Source of the DNA: Spirochaetales bacterium
GTDB taxonomy: Bacteria; Spirochaetota; Spirochaetia; Sphaerochaetales; Sphaerochaetaceae
Assembly: GCA_017470995.1 (NCBI GenBank)
Contig: JAFUXI010000011.1
Coordinates: forward strand, 1 to 34,826
Length of the DNA: 34,826 nt
Direction of reading: 5' to 3'
Shown here: positions 7,557 through 15,149 of the stretch, one piece after another
How positions within the stretch are numbered: position 1 is the first letter of the stretch
Layout of the letters: each line of letters opens with the position of its first letter
Notes under the pieces: generated by a model
The model's database searches: none
The model's input: the letters and a program-made list of their open reading frames with translations, nothing else
Told to the model about the DNA's origin: nothing
Translations under genes and position numbers: made by a program

Positions 7557-8376
7557 CGCACCAAGAGCAAAGCGGATAATCTACAATACCCTCCTCTCTC
7601 TCATTCTCATCCTGTGGTTCTTCCCGTTCATCTGGATGGTCTTCACATCCCTGAAGATCGAGAACGAGGTGGTGACAAAGGTATTCCATTTCTTCCCCCA
7701 GAATCCCACATTGGCGAACTACATAAAGGCCTTCAGCTCCTCCAAGATACTCAGATGGATGCTCAACAGCGCATTCACGTCGGCCATGGCCATGATCCTG
7801 ACGCTGATAGTCGATGCCCCCATAGCCTATGCGTTTGCAAAAATACGCTTCAGAGGGCGAAATCTCCTTTTCTGGACTGTCATGGCAGGCATGATGGTTC
7901 CGTTCCAGGTTCTCATCATCCCCCTTTACCTTCAGTTCAACTCATACGGGCTCATAAATACGATGTCTGCAGTGTATCTTCCGAGAATCGCCCTACCTAT
8001 AGGCATCTTCATCATGAAGCAGTTTTTCGAGGGCATCCCCGATGCGCTTGAAGAGGCAGCGTTTATTGACGGAGCAACGAGATTCCGAATATTCTCATCC
8101 ATCATTCTTCCTTTGGGGAAAACGGCTTTTGCAACGGTTACAATCCTTTCCTTCATAAACTGCTGGAATGACTTCCTGTGGCCGCTGATAGTAATGAACG
8201 ATACGGACAAGTATACGATTACGGTCGGAATCGCCAACTTCCAGGGAACACACGGAACACAATACTCCCTGATCATGTCGGGAGCCGTAATCGCCTGCAT
8301 ACCGCAATTCATTTTCTATCTGTTCTTCAGAAAGAAAATCATCGCAGGTATTGCCATGACCGGAATCAAGGGGTGA
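7549..8376 (+). CDS. Sugar ABC transporter permease, MalG/UgpE type
   Basis: 275 residues, six membrane segments, with the EAA motif DALEEAAFIDGATRFRIF followed by IILPLGK. The N-terminus is basic (APRAKRIIYN) and followed by the first membrane helix, as usual for MalG-type proteins. GGGAGGAAG lies just before the ATG at 7549, which overlaps the stop of the first permease by eight bases. It completes the transport complex. The next gene begins 4 bases after its stop, so the glycosidase-like gene is in the same operon. Confidence 0.92.
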   Translation: MNSAPRAKRIIYNTLLSLILILWFFPFIWMVFTSLKIENEVVTKVFHFFPQNPTLANYIKAFSSSKILRWMLNSAFTSAMAMILTLIVDAPIAYAFAKIRFRGRNLLFWTVMAGMMVPFQVLIIPLYLQFNSYGLINTMSAVYLPRIALPIGIFIMKQFFEGIPDALEEAAFIDGATRFRIFSSIILPLGKTAFATVTILSFINCWNDFLWPLIVMNDTDKYTITVGIANFQGTHGTQYSLIMSGAVIACIPQFIFYLFFRKKIIAGIAMTGIKG

Positions 8377-8380
8377 AGTT

Positions 8381-10372
8381 GTGCAGGTAATCAGAAAGAC
8401 CGACGGTTCGCTCAGTGTTGTTCTCAACAACGGAACATGCTTCAGAATGAGAAGCACAGTACTTTCCCCCCAGGGCTCGGTGTCACCAGGCGATGTTTCG
8501 GACCGTGTTTCGGAAATCAGTGACGGCTGTGTGTGCTTCGACAGGACCTGGAGTCTTCCTGAAGGAGACTACAGGATCGAAACCTGCTTCGAGTCATGCA
8601 CCCTGAAAGCAGACAACGAGGTTTTCATCCCTTCTGTCATGTATCGGGGGAATGAAAAGGGAAAGGGCTGTTTCCCGAGACTCAGCATCTCTGGCAAATG
8701 GTGTTTTCTTGAAAGCAGGACATCAATTCCTGCATGTGTGCAGCTGAACGACGGGGCCTGCGTCTTCACCGCTGCGGTTCTGGCCTCGGATCCTGCCTGC
8801 AGCGTATCCTGGGAAGGAAATACCATCACCCATACCATCCCCGGCTTTGAAGGCCCGTATTCCTATAGGGGCAAAAACACCTTGCTGGAGACGGGGAAAC
8901 CCGGATACATTCACGGCTCCGTTTTCAGAAAGGCCTTTGTCATCGGCTCGGTGAAGACAGGCGACAGTCTTGAGTCGTACAGCCTGTTCATGCAGGAATT
9001 CGGGGAGGCGGGAAAAACCTGTCAGGATATAAAGGACACCCCTCAGACTCTCCGACACGGTTGGAACGATATCGAGGCCCTTCTGCTCACACATTTGCTC
9101 AGTCTGGTACGAAAAGCCGGCAATACGGATGACGAGTACTACCTCATGATGGGAATGGAGAACGGAGACAAGCAGCACGTGTATGACTTTACCGCTGCGT
9201 CCTTCCTGGTGAAAAGCCTCGAAGGAGCCCTTGTCCTGGCCTTGTCCGACAGTGAAAAGGCGAAAAGCCGAGCCAGTGTTGAAGTTTCCGAAGTCCTGGG
9301 CCGCCAGGAGAGAATTCTGGCCTCCGAGCTTGGAATAACCCACGGTGCGGATCTTTACGGAAAGGTCGCACAAGGCATAGCCAGGTTCTTCTTCCGTGCG
9401 GAGCAGGCGCCGGGCATATTCCAGGATTGCTATGACATCAGGCATGACATCTGGGGCGGTTATCTTGGAATAGGAGAGAACTCCAAATACAACAGGCTTG
9501 TCAATGCACGGTGCAACGGGGAAGCCATGATCGCATACCTCGGCCTTTCGGACCTTCTCCCTGATCTGAAGGAGCAGATTTTAGGTCTGGTGACCAGGGT
9601 TTCGGACTTCTATGTCAGAAACCAGCTCCCTGACGGCAATCTCGGCAGATGGTGGAGCCCAGAAGGAGAACCCGTCAATGCGCTGGGAACAAACGGAGCC
9701 TACATGCTCTCCCTTCTGATATGCCTCAATAGGAAATGCCCTGACCGGAAATATGAGGATGCAATACTACGCGCCGCCGACTACTATGCCTCGGTTGCAT
9801 TGAGCGGAGATTTCTTCGGAGACACCCTTGACGCGGACACCTGCGACAAGGAATCGGGAGAGGCGTTGCTGTCTGCAATGATGGATCTTTGGGATGCAGG
9901 ATACAGAAAGCCGGAATATCTCAAGGCTGCAAGGCGAGCCGCACTGTTTGTCTCAACATGGATTTTCCAGGATAATCTTCTGTTCGGCAAGGATACTCCG
10001 ATGGGAGCCCGGGGCTTTGCCAGCCAGGGCATGACCAGCGCCTCTATTGCCAACGAGCATCTGGACTTCTATGGTTTCCTCATTTCCTATGATTTCCTGA
10101 GATTGCACCGTGCTAGCGGCGACAATCTGTTCAGGACACAGGCGCTGAGCATGCTCAATGCCTGCAGGCAGTTCATATGTTCCCCGACCGAAGATCTCGG
10201 ATCCAAACGCTACGGCTGGCAGCCCGAACAGTTCAACCAGACGGATTGGGATTACTTCGATGTTCCGGGAAGAAAGGGTTTCTTCTCGATCGACATCGCT
10301 TGGGTCACGGTTCTTTCCCTCGGCGCTTTCCATAAACTGAAAAAGGAGTTCCCCGAATGCGTTTCACAGTGA
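8381..10372 (+). CDS. Large glycosidase-like protein of unknown specificity
   Basis: 663 residues, no signal peptide, therefore cytoplasmic. The first 210 residues look like a beta-sandwich. The rest looks like an (alpha/alpha)6 barrel: helical repeats with aromatic loops such as HDIWGGYLGIGENSKYN, PDGNLGRWWSPEGEP, MDLWDAGYRKPEYLKAARRA and FFSIDIAWVTVLSLGAFHKL. That plan fits glycoside hydrolases or lyases of the six-hairpin type, but I cannot name the family or the catalytic residues. It starts with GTG at 8381, preceded by AAGGGG; the stop of the permease is 4 bases away. Its place behind a sugar importer implies that it splits the imported oligosaccharide. Its end overlaps the EEP gene by 16 bases. 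Confidence 0.8.
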   Translation: MQVIRKTDGSLSVVLNNGTCFRMRSTVLSPQGSVSPGDVSDRVSEISDGCVCFDRTWSLPEGDYRIETCFESCTLKADNEVFIPSVMYRGNEKGKGCFPRLSISGKWCFLESRTSIPACVQLNDGACVFTAAVLASDPACSVSWEGNTITHTIPGFEGPYSYRGKNTLLETGKPGYIHGSVFRKAFVIGSVKTGDSLESYSLFMQEFGEAGKTCQDIKDTPQTLRHGWNDIEALLLTHLLSLVRKAGNTDDEYYLMMGMENGDKQHVYDFTAASFLVKSLEGALVLALSDSEKAKSRASVEVSEVLGRQERILASELGITHGADLYGKVAQGIARFFFRAEQAPGIFQDCYDIRHDIWGGYLGIGENSKYNRLVNARCNGEAMIAYLGLSDLLPDLKEQILGLVTRVSDFYVRNQLPDGNLGRWWSPEGEPVNALGTNGAYMLSLLICLNRKCPDRKYEDAILRAADYYASVALSGDFFGDTLDADTCDKESGEALLSAMMDLWDAGYRKPEYLKAARRAALFVSTWIFQDNLLFGKDTPMGARGFASQGMTSASIANEHLDFYGFLISYDFLRLHRASGDNLFRTQALSMLNACRQFICSPTEDLGSKRYGWQPEQFNQTDWDYFDVPGRKGFFSIDIAWVTVLSLGAFHKLKKEFPECVSQ

Positions 10373-11091
10373 TGACCCAGAACCTCTGGAACACCATAAG
10401 ATGGGATGAAAGAAAGGAATGCGTGAGATCGTTCTTCAGACTGTATTCCCCCGATATCATATGTCTGCAGGAAGTCAGACCCGAGCTTTTGTCATGGATA
10501 GATGAGAGCCTCCCGAATTACAGCCGCATCCGTGATCCCTTTGCAGGGTGGATGAATGAGGGTAGCATCTACTACAGGAATGGCCTTTTCACAGAGGTGT
10601 GCCATGGCGAGGTTTTCCTTGACATGCCGGAACCTGACAGAAGGCTCTTCTGGACCAGACTCAGGAATTCGGAAGGTCGTACGCTCCTTGTCTCGACCGT
10701 TCATCTGACATGGCAGGGCAATGCCGATGAGGTTGCCACCGGAACGACATACAGACACAGGGAGGCCATCATCGTGGGCGAAGCCTTGAAAGAACTTGTC
10801 CTTGAGGGGGAAGGCGCTCTCATATGCGGAGATTTCAACGATCCGCTTCATCCCGTGGAAACAATAAAAGGCATTACGGGAATGAAGGAAGTGTTTTGGA
10901 TTCTCGGACAGATGGCGCCGGTGACATTCCCCTGCTCTCCCCCTAGTGAAGAGCTGAATCTTGTAGAGTCGATTGACAAGATGATGATCAACGACAGGCT
11001 GAGGGTCCTGATGGCGGACAGCCCCCACTACAGGCTTGCCGGGGCAGCGGCCTCCGATCACTGGTCCGTGGAAGCCCTGTTCGAATACTGA
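10357..11091 (+). CDS. Endonuclease/exonuclease/phosphatase (EEP) family hydrolase
   Basis: 244 residues, the typical length. The active-site set is present: N9 (TQNLW), E39 (CLQEV), D159 and N161 (GDFND), and D234-H235 (SDHW). These bind Mg2+ and cut phosphodiester or phosphomonoester bonds. There is no signal peptide. AAAGGAG lies before the ATG at 10357, inside the end of the glycosidase-like gene, so the two are translated together. In a sugar operon the substrate is more likely a sugar-linked phosphodiester or inositol-type phosphate than DNA; this is inference. It is the last gene of the operon, and no clear terminator follows. Confidence 0.9.
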   Translation: MRFTVMTQNLWNTIRWDERKECVRSFFRLYSPDIICLQEVRPELLSWIDESLPNYSRIRDPFAGWMNEGSIYYRNGLFTEVCHGEVFLDMPEPDRRLFWTRLRNSEGRTLLVSTVHLTWQGNADEVATGTTYRHREAIIVGEALKELVLEGEGALICGDFNDPLHPVETIKGITGMKEVFWILGQMAPVTFPCSPPSEELNLVESIDKMMINDRLRVLMADSPHYRLAGAAASDHWSVEALFEY

Positions 11092-11116
11092 TTCATATCG
11101 GAATGAGGGGTGCTTT

Positions 11117-12106
11117 TCAGAAGGCTCTGTGCCGGCTTGCTTCCATCTCCGCTGCTTTCTCCTCCGGGATTCTGTAACCGAAGAGATCCAACAGGATCCT
11201 CCCTTCGGACTCCTCGAACAGGGTCTTTCGGATTTTATACGGATAGCTCTCGTTACCCCTCAGTCTGCCCTTGTGGATGCTGTCTATGATCTCCTCGATA
11301 TAGGTCTGGCAATACTCAGGTATACCCGGATGCCTGTCGATGCAGACTGAAAGCGGGACATTCTCGCGATATCTGTTCCCGTTGTTGGAGACCAGAAGGA
11401 AGTTCGATATCTCGTTTTCGCCTCCCAGGCTATGCGGCTTTACATGCTCTATGGTCGCCACCGAGCCCAGGATGAGCCTACGTAGGATCTCATCCTCATC
11501 GCGTCTGGAGTACTTGATCATGAAGGCGTTTTCGCTGCTGCCCGATGTCGGCAAAAACAGAGCAAGGTTCATTATATCGGAGAGCACCCTCTTCTCGTAC
11601 GGATTTCTGGCCGTTATACCCTCCAATGATGTCAGAAAGCTCTTTCGTTTGAAAAACACTCCGTTGCCGCCGCCCAGGATCTGGTTCCTGCAGTTGGTCG
11701 TCTCCCGTCTGAGATCCATCTGCGTCTGGGTGGACAAGAGCGTGGATCTCGTATCGACGCTGTCTATGACCTTGAGTTCCTCAAGCTTCAGCTTGGCAAG
11801 ATGATCCGAATAGTTGCTCGAGAAGAAGTCCATAAGGCCTTTCTCAGGATTGGAATCAAGAAAATATGTGATGCTGTCAAAGACATGGTGCTCTACAGGC
11901 TGCATGTTCTTCGCATACTTCGAGAAAAGATAGATCTTCTCCTTTGCATTCCTGCAGCCTTTAAGCCTTTCCTCTATAACGCCCATCTCCGAGCCTGAAA
12001 TCATCCTCATACCGGTATAGGGGCATGTGATGTTCTTCAGCCTCTTGAGAGTATTTCCCTTTCCCGTGTCCATCTTTGCGGACTTGGGCCTGTCGTTTTG
12101 TTCCAT
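11117..12106 (-). CDS. HNH-type endonuclease-like protein
   Basis: 329 residues. A segment at about residues 218-250 (TIEHVKPHSLGGENEISNFL followed by LVSNNGNRYREN) fits the HNH nuclease core: an acidic-His pair, a Pro-x-Ser-x-Gly-Gly loop, Asn, then Asn with basic residues. CPYTG near residue 28 may be half of a metal site. The rest is helical and not recognised. The start at 12106 is the only reasonable ATG; a GGGGAT stretch lies upstream but is not a strong site. It is alone, not next to a restriction, phage or toxin partner that I recognise. It might be an anti-phage or homing-type nuclease. Function is inferred from the motif only. Confidence 0.7.
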   Translation of the reverse strand: MEQNDRPKSAKMDTGKGNTLKRLKNITCPYTGMRMISGSEMGVIEERLKGCRNAKEKIYLFSKYAKNMQPVEHHVFDSITYFLDSNPEKGLMDFFSSNYSDHLAKLKLEELKVIDSVDTRSTLLSTQTQMDLRRETTNCRNQILGGGNGVFFKRKSFLTSLEGITARNPYEKRVLSDIMNLALFLPTSGSSENAFMIKYSRRDEDEILRRLILGSVATIEHVKPHSLGGENEISNFLLVSNNGNRYRENVPLSVCIDRHPGIPEYCQTYIEEIIDSIHKGRLRGNESYPYKIRKTLFEESEGRILLDLFGYRIPEEKAAEMEASRHRAF

Positions 12107-12131
12107 AAGTAGATTATCCCCGCTTCACCGG

Positions 12132-12154
12132 TTTGATTTCAACCAAAATCAAAT
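12132..12154. promoter_or_regulatory. Short inverted repeat between HNH gene and RHH gene
   Basis: TTTGATTT and AAATCAAA are separated by a short CAACCA-type centre. There is no T run, so this is more likely a protein-binding palindrome than a terminator. It lies directly behind the ribbon-helix-helix gene and before the HNH gene. Confidence 0.3.
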
Positions 12155-12165
12155 CCGGAAATGGT

Positions 12166-12345
12166 TCACTGTCTGGTATTCTTTTTCCTTCTCTTTCTGA
12201 CTGCTTCGGTCAGCAGATACTCAATCTGCCCGTTTAGGCTCCGGAAATCCTCCTCGGCCCAACGGGACAGTTCCTTGAACAAAGTGTCCGACAATCTCAG
12301 AGGTATCTGCTTTCTTGCTGTCTTCTCTGAATTGTTTTCCGGCAT
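12166..12345 (-). CDS. Small Arc-like ribbon-helix-helix protein coupled to SPFH gene
   Basis: 59 residues: KQIPLRLSDTLFKELSRWAE then DFRSLNGQIEYLLTEAVRKR. The strand IPLRL, the two helices and the 'SLNGQIEYLLTEAV' second helix are typical of Arc-like ribbon-helix-helix DNA-binding proteins. The basic tail (RKRRKKNTRQ) is extra. The ATG at 12345 is one base from the stop of the SPFH gene, so translation is coupled. In many Firmicutes a near-identical small protein sits next to an SPFH/band-7 gene, so the linkage is conserved. It may repress the operon. It is too short to be listed by many gene finders. Confidence 0.88.
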   Translation of the reverse strand: MPENNSEKTARKQIPLRLSDTLFKELSRWAEEDFRSLNGQIEYLLTEAVRKRRKKNTRQ

Positions 12346-12346
12346 G

Positions 12347-13417
12347 TCAGTAAATAGATCCTGTGTTCAGTACGGGATTGGCTTCCTTGTTTCCGCAGAG
12401 CACCACCAGAAGGTTGGAAACCATCTGGGCCTTGCGCTCCTCGTCAAGATCCACCACTCCGTCGGATTTGAGCTTGTCCAGAGCCATCTCGACCATGGAC
12501 ACGGCGCCTTCGACAATCTTCTTGCGGGCGGCGATGATGGCCACGGCCTGCTGCCTCTGAAGCATTGCTGCGGCAATTTCGGTCGCATATGCAATCTGGT
12601 TCAGCCTTACCTCCACAATCTCGATTCCTGCGTTCTCTACCCTCTGGGCCAGCTCGGCCTTCATCTGCTCGGCAACCTGGGTTGCAGAACCGCGAAGCGT
12701 CATCTCGTCGGCATCGTCATTGGTATCGTCGTCATCCGACATGAGGTCGTACGGATAGAGCCTTGCGACATTGCGGATGGTGGAGTCCGTCTGGCTTGAA
12801 AGATATTCCACGTAGTTGTCCACGTTGATGACGGCCTTGGTGGCGTCCACGACCTTCCAAACGACGATGGCACTGACCTCGACCGGATTACCCAGCTTGT
12901 CGTTGACCTTCTGGTTTCCGTTGACGAATGTGGTGAGTTTTGTCGAAACCTTTCTGGGAATGCGTACGATTGTAGTCTGGTTGTTCTTTGTGGCCTCTGC
13001 CATGGCGTTTGCGGCATCCTCGTCACGCTTACGCGGATAGATTGCAGTCGAAAACGGATTGACGAAGAAGAAACCTGGCTCGTAGATCGTTCCGTGATAC
13101 TTTCCGAAGAGCGAGAGAACCAGGGCCTCGTTGGGCTTGACGATTCTCAGACCGGGAAAACAGATGATCGTGAAGATCCACAATATGAATGAAGCAACTG
13201 TAAGCAGAACGCCTCCGGCAATGGATCCGCCCCTGACTGTCGTGATTCCCGTCATTGAATCGTAATAACCGTATGTACCGGCATTCCCTACTATGGATAC
13301 GATTCCGAAAACAAAACCTCCGACCGATATCAGAAGGAGTGCGATAAGGATGATCAGAACCAGAATTCCGTTGGCAGGCTTGATTCTTCTCTCGATTGTT
13401 GAACTGTTCTTTTCCAT
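12347..13417 (-). CDS. SPFH/band-7 (flotillin-like) membrane protein
   Basis: 356 residues. Two hydrophobic segments near residues 20-45 and 65-90 anchor the protein. They are followed by the SPFH domain, which begins around FPGLRIVKPNEALVLSLFGK and includes YEPGFFFVNPF and a long charged helical region (AEQMKAELAQRVENAGIEIV, then AAAMLQRQQAVAIIAARKKI). Such proteins form large membrane-attached rings that scaffold lipid domains or proteases. The ATG at 13417 is preceded by GGAGGG; the 25 upstream in-frame codons overlap the promoter and are not used. It has a strong promoter and is followed by the ribbon-helix-helix gene. Confidence 0.92.
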   Translation of the reverse strand: MEKNSSTIERRIKPANGILVLIILIALLLISVGGFVFGIVSIVGNAGTYGYYDSMTGITTVRGGSIAGGVLLTVASFILWIFTIICFPGLRIVKPNEALVLSLFGKYHGTIYEPGFFFVNPFSTAIYPRKRDEDAANAMAEATKNNQTTIVRIPRKVSTKLTTFVNGNQKVNDKLGNPVEVSAIVVWKVVDATKAVINVDNYVEYLSSQTDSTIRNVARLYPYDLMSDDDDTNDDADEMTLRGSATQVAEQMKAELAQRVENAGIEIVEVRLNQIAYATEIAAAMLQRQQAVAIIAARKKIVEGAVSMVEMALDKLKSDGVVDLDEERKAQMVSNLLVVLCGNKEANPVLNTGSIY

Positions 13418-13454
13418 TGAAACCCTCCATGCGACGCTTTCATCTGATATCAAA

Positions 13455-13483
13455 AAGATATCATTTTGAATACATGCCGTCAA
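13455..13483 (-). promoter_or_regulatory. Promoter of the SPFH-RHH operon
   Basis: Minus strand TTGACG (13478-13483), exactly 17 bases, TATCTT (13455-13460), about 37 bases before the ATG at 13417. This is one of the best sigma-70 type matches in the window. Confidence 0.7.
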
Positions 13484-13565
13484 GTCTTTCACTGTATTCC
13501 TCTGTTTGGGAACAAGAAACGCATAAATGTCTTCTTTTGGGATCTTCGAAATAACCTTTTTGTGG

Positions 13566-13599
13566 GCAGAGTCAGGGATTTCCCTGGCTCTGCTTTTTT
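13566..13599 (+). terminator. Strong plus-strand terminator without an evident plus-strand gene
   Basis: GCAGAGTCAGGGA (13566-13578) pairs with TCCCTGGCTCTGC (13581-13593), one G-T pair and a 2-base gap, followed by TTTTTT. The T run is on the plus side only. It lies at the end of the minus-strand gene at 13598-13981, where it could also act as a 3' stem. On the plus strand no coding sequence ends here, so an unseen short RNA is possible. Confidence 0.65.
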
Positions 13600-13981
13600 A
13601 TGCCCTTTCCCGGTTTTGGTTCTCGGGTTCCGATATCGAGCAGAGCAGCTTCACGAACTCGTAGTAGTTCTCAGGCCCGCCGTTTGCACCGCTTATCTTC
13701 CTGCAGGGCTTTCCGACTTCCTTGTACCTGAGGTTCCAGCCGTATCCGTCGATGACCGGCTCAGTATATTTCTCTGCCCATTGGGACACATTGAAGTTCT
13801 CCAGCGTTTTCAGAAGAGATGCCGGATCTCCTGGGCACACGCCCTCCAGAACGGCATTTCTCGGAAATCCGTATTCATTGCCCTTGCGGCGGAATTTCAC
13901 GCTGTCCCCGTCGACTTCGATTCTGATTTCCCTGTTCCAGGAGAAAGACTGGTATTCATTCAAGACAAGGTATTCGAACAT
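13598..13981 (-). CDS. Small hypothetical protein
   Basis: 127 residues, no signal peptide or membrane segment. It begins MFEYLVLNEYQSFSWNREIR and has a regular alternation of strands and charged turns, with IDGYGWNLRYKEVGKPCRKI in the second half. It reads as a real compact protein, and similar small proteins of unknown role occur in Firmicutes and spirochaetes, but I cannot name the family. AGAGGAA and AAGGAG precede the ATG at 13981. The stop overlaps the start of the terminator-like hairpin. It lies alone between the WYL regulator and the SPFH operon. Confidence 0.75.
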   Translation of the reverse strand: MFEYLVLNEYQSFSWNREIRIEVDGDSVKFRRKGNEYGFPRNAVLEGVCPGDPASLLKTLENFNVSQWAEKYTEPVIDGYGWNLRYKEVGKPCRKISGANGGPENYYEFVKLLCSISEPENQNRERA

Positions 13982-14050
13982 TTCCTCTGCTCCTTACTGG
14001 TGCAGAGTAAGAACTGATGCGTGGCCATTGGGTCACATATCTTAATGTTT

Positions 14051-15067
14051 TTAAGTGTTTTCCGTTTCTTCCTCGGTCTTGTACATATCTGCGGCCTTCT
14101 GGTGCCAGTCCCTGATTGCATTGCGAAGCCACTGCGGCTCGAGGACCTCTACGCCTGTTCCGAATCCCAGAATATATTTCCTGATACCAGAATAGGAACG
14201 GGTGCGGGCTCTCATTATCACTGTCTCGTCGCTCTGGACTTCTATCTTCACGGCATCGGGCCAGTTCTTCTCCAGATTGTAGAATCCGTGGAAGGAATCG
14301 AATTTGAGGACCGCATCGATTTCCTTGTCATGTCCGAACGGACCGAACGGATCGTTGAACAGCTGCTCATAGTCATAGCGCTCCGGAAGCTCTCCGTCAT
14401 AATCAAAGGCTGTCGGGATATCGACGACCCTCTCCAGTCCGAAGGACCTGTACTCGCCTTCCGGCAGCTTCTGGGCAGCAAGATAGAAGCCGTTGTCATA
14501 GCGGAACACCCCTAGCGGCAGGAGCTGATACTGTGTAACCTCCCTGCGAACAGGCTTGTAGGAGAAGTTTATGCACTTATCATCCCTGATGGCATTGAGA
14601 ATGGCAACAATAGCCTTCTGCGTCTGTTTTGTTGAAATTTTACGTGCACTTGAAAGATTCAGGACCTCATATTCCTTGAAATTGCGGAACATGTTCAGCT
14701 TCTTCCGAAGGTTCAGGGCAGAATCCTGCAGGTCGGGGCTGGAGAGACTCTGGTTGAACATCAGGGCAAGAAGAAGCGCCTCGTCATCCGAGAGGTTCAT
14801 TCCAGGCAGAGTCAGGGTCCACAAGTGATCCTTGGGGACCTTGTACCTTGTCTGACGCCTGTCCTTCTTGTCCTCGAACTCCTCTATGTAAAGGCCCTTG
14901 CCGTCGGGGTTGAAGTTCTCCATGCGGTCGATCATGTCACGCACCGTCCAGCGGTCTATCCCCGTTTCCTTGGAAATCTCGGTGACGGTCGCGCCCTCTT
15001 CACGGGCCATGAGTCTGATTATCTGAAGTGTTCTTGAAAGAATGTCTATCTGACTTATCTGTGCCAT
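14051..15067 (-). CDS. WYL-domain transcriptional regulator
   Basis: 338 residues. Residues 5-65 are a DeoR/HTH_11-like DNA-binding domain (TVTEISKETGIDRWTVRDMIDRM). Residues about 155-230 form the WYL sensor domain: CINFSYKPVRREVTQYQLLP, then FRYDNGFYLAAQK and RSFGLERV. Here the name-giving Trp-Tyr-Leu is Phe-Tyr-Leu. A C-terminal WCX-like part follows. WYL proteins sense nucleic-acid or nucleotide ligands and control stress or defence genes. I start at 15067 (MAQISQID); there is no Shine-Dalgarno, and TACGAT lies 6 bases upstream with TTGTGT 17 bases further, suggesting a leaderless message. The upstream in-frame start at 15100 lies inside this promoter. Confidence 0.9.
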   Translation of the reverse strand: MAQISQIDILSRTLQIIRLMAREEGATVTEISKETGIDRWTVRDMIDRMENFNPDGKGLYIEEFEDKKDRRQTRYKVPKDHLWTLTLPGMNLSDDEALLLALMFNQSLSSPDLQDSALNLRKKLNMFRNFKEYEVLNLSSARKISTKQTQKAIVAILNAIRDDKCINFSYKPVRREVTQYQLLPLGVFRYDNGFYLAAQKLPEGEYRSFGLERVVDIPTAFDYDGELPERYDYEQLFNDPFGPFGHDKEIDAVLKFDSFHGFYNLEKNWPDAVKIEVQSDETVIMRARTRSYSGIRKYILGFGTGVEVLEPQWLRNAIRDWHQKAADMYKTEEETENT

Positions 15068-15073
15068 GCAAAA

Positions 15074-15102
15074 ATCGTAGCACAGAGCGGGGCAAAACAC
15101 AA
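15074..15102 (-). promoter_or_regulatory. Promoter for a leaderless WYL regulator transcript
   Basis: Minus strand TTGTGT (15097-15102), 17 bases, TACGAT (15074-15079), then 6 bases to the ATG at 15067. Confidence 0.45.
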
Positions 15103-15149
15103 ATGCGTTGTTTCATGACCACGCATCCGGTTTTGCCCTGCAGGTTCTG

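Noticed and set aside
13466..13550. Small plus-strand peptide in front of the SPFH gene
   Set aside because: It overlaps the SPFH promoter, lacks a ribosome-binding site and resembles nothing.
14021..14515. Long plus-strand open frame opposite the WYL gene
   Set aside because: It is the complementary frame of a clear WYL-regulator gene and has no recognisable motif or ribosome-binding site.
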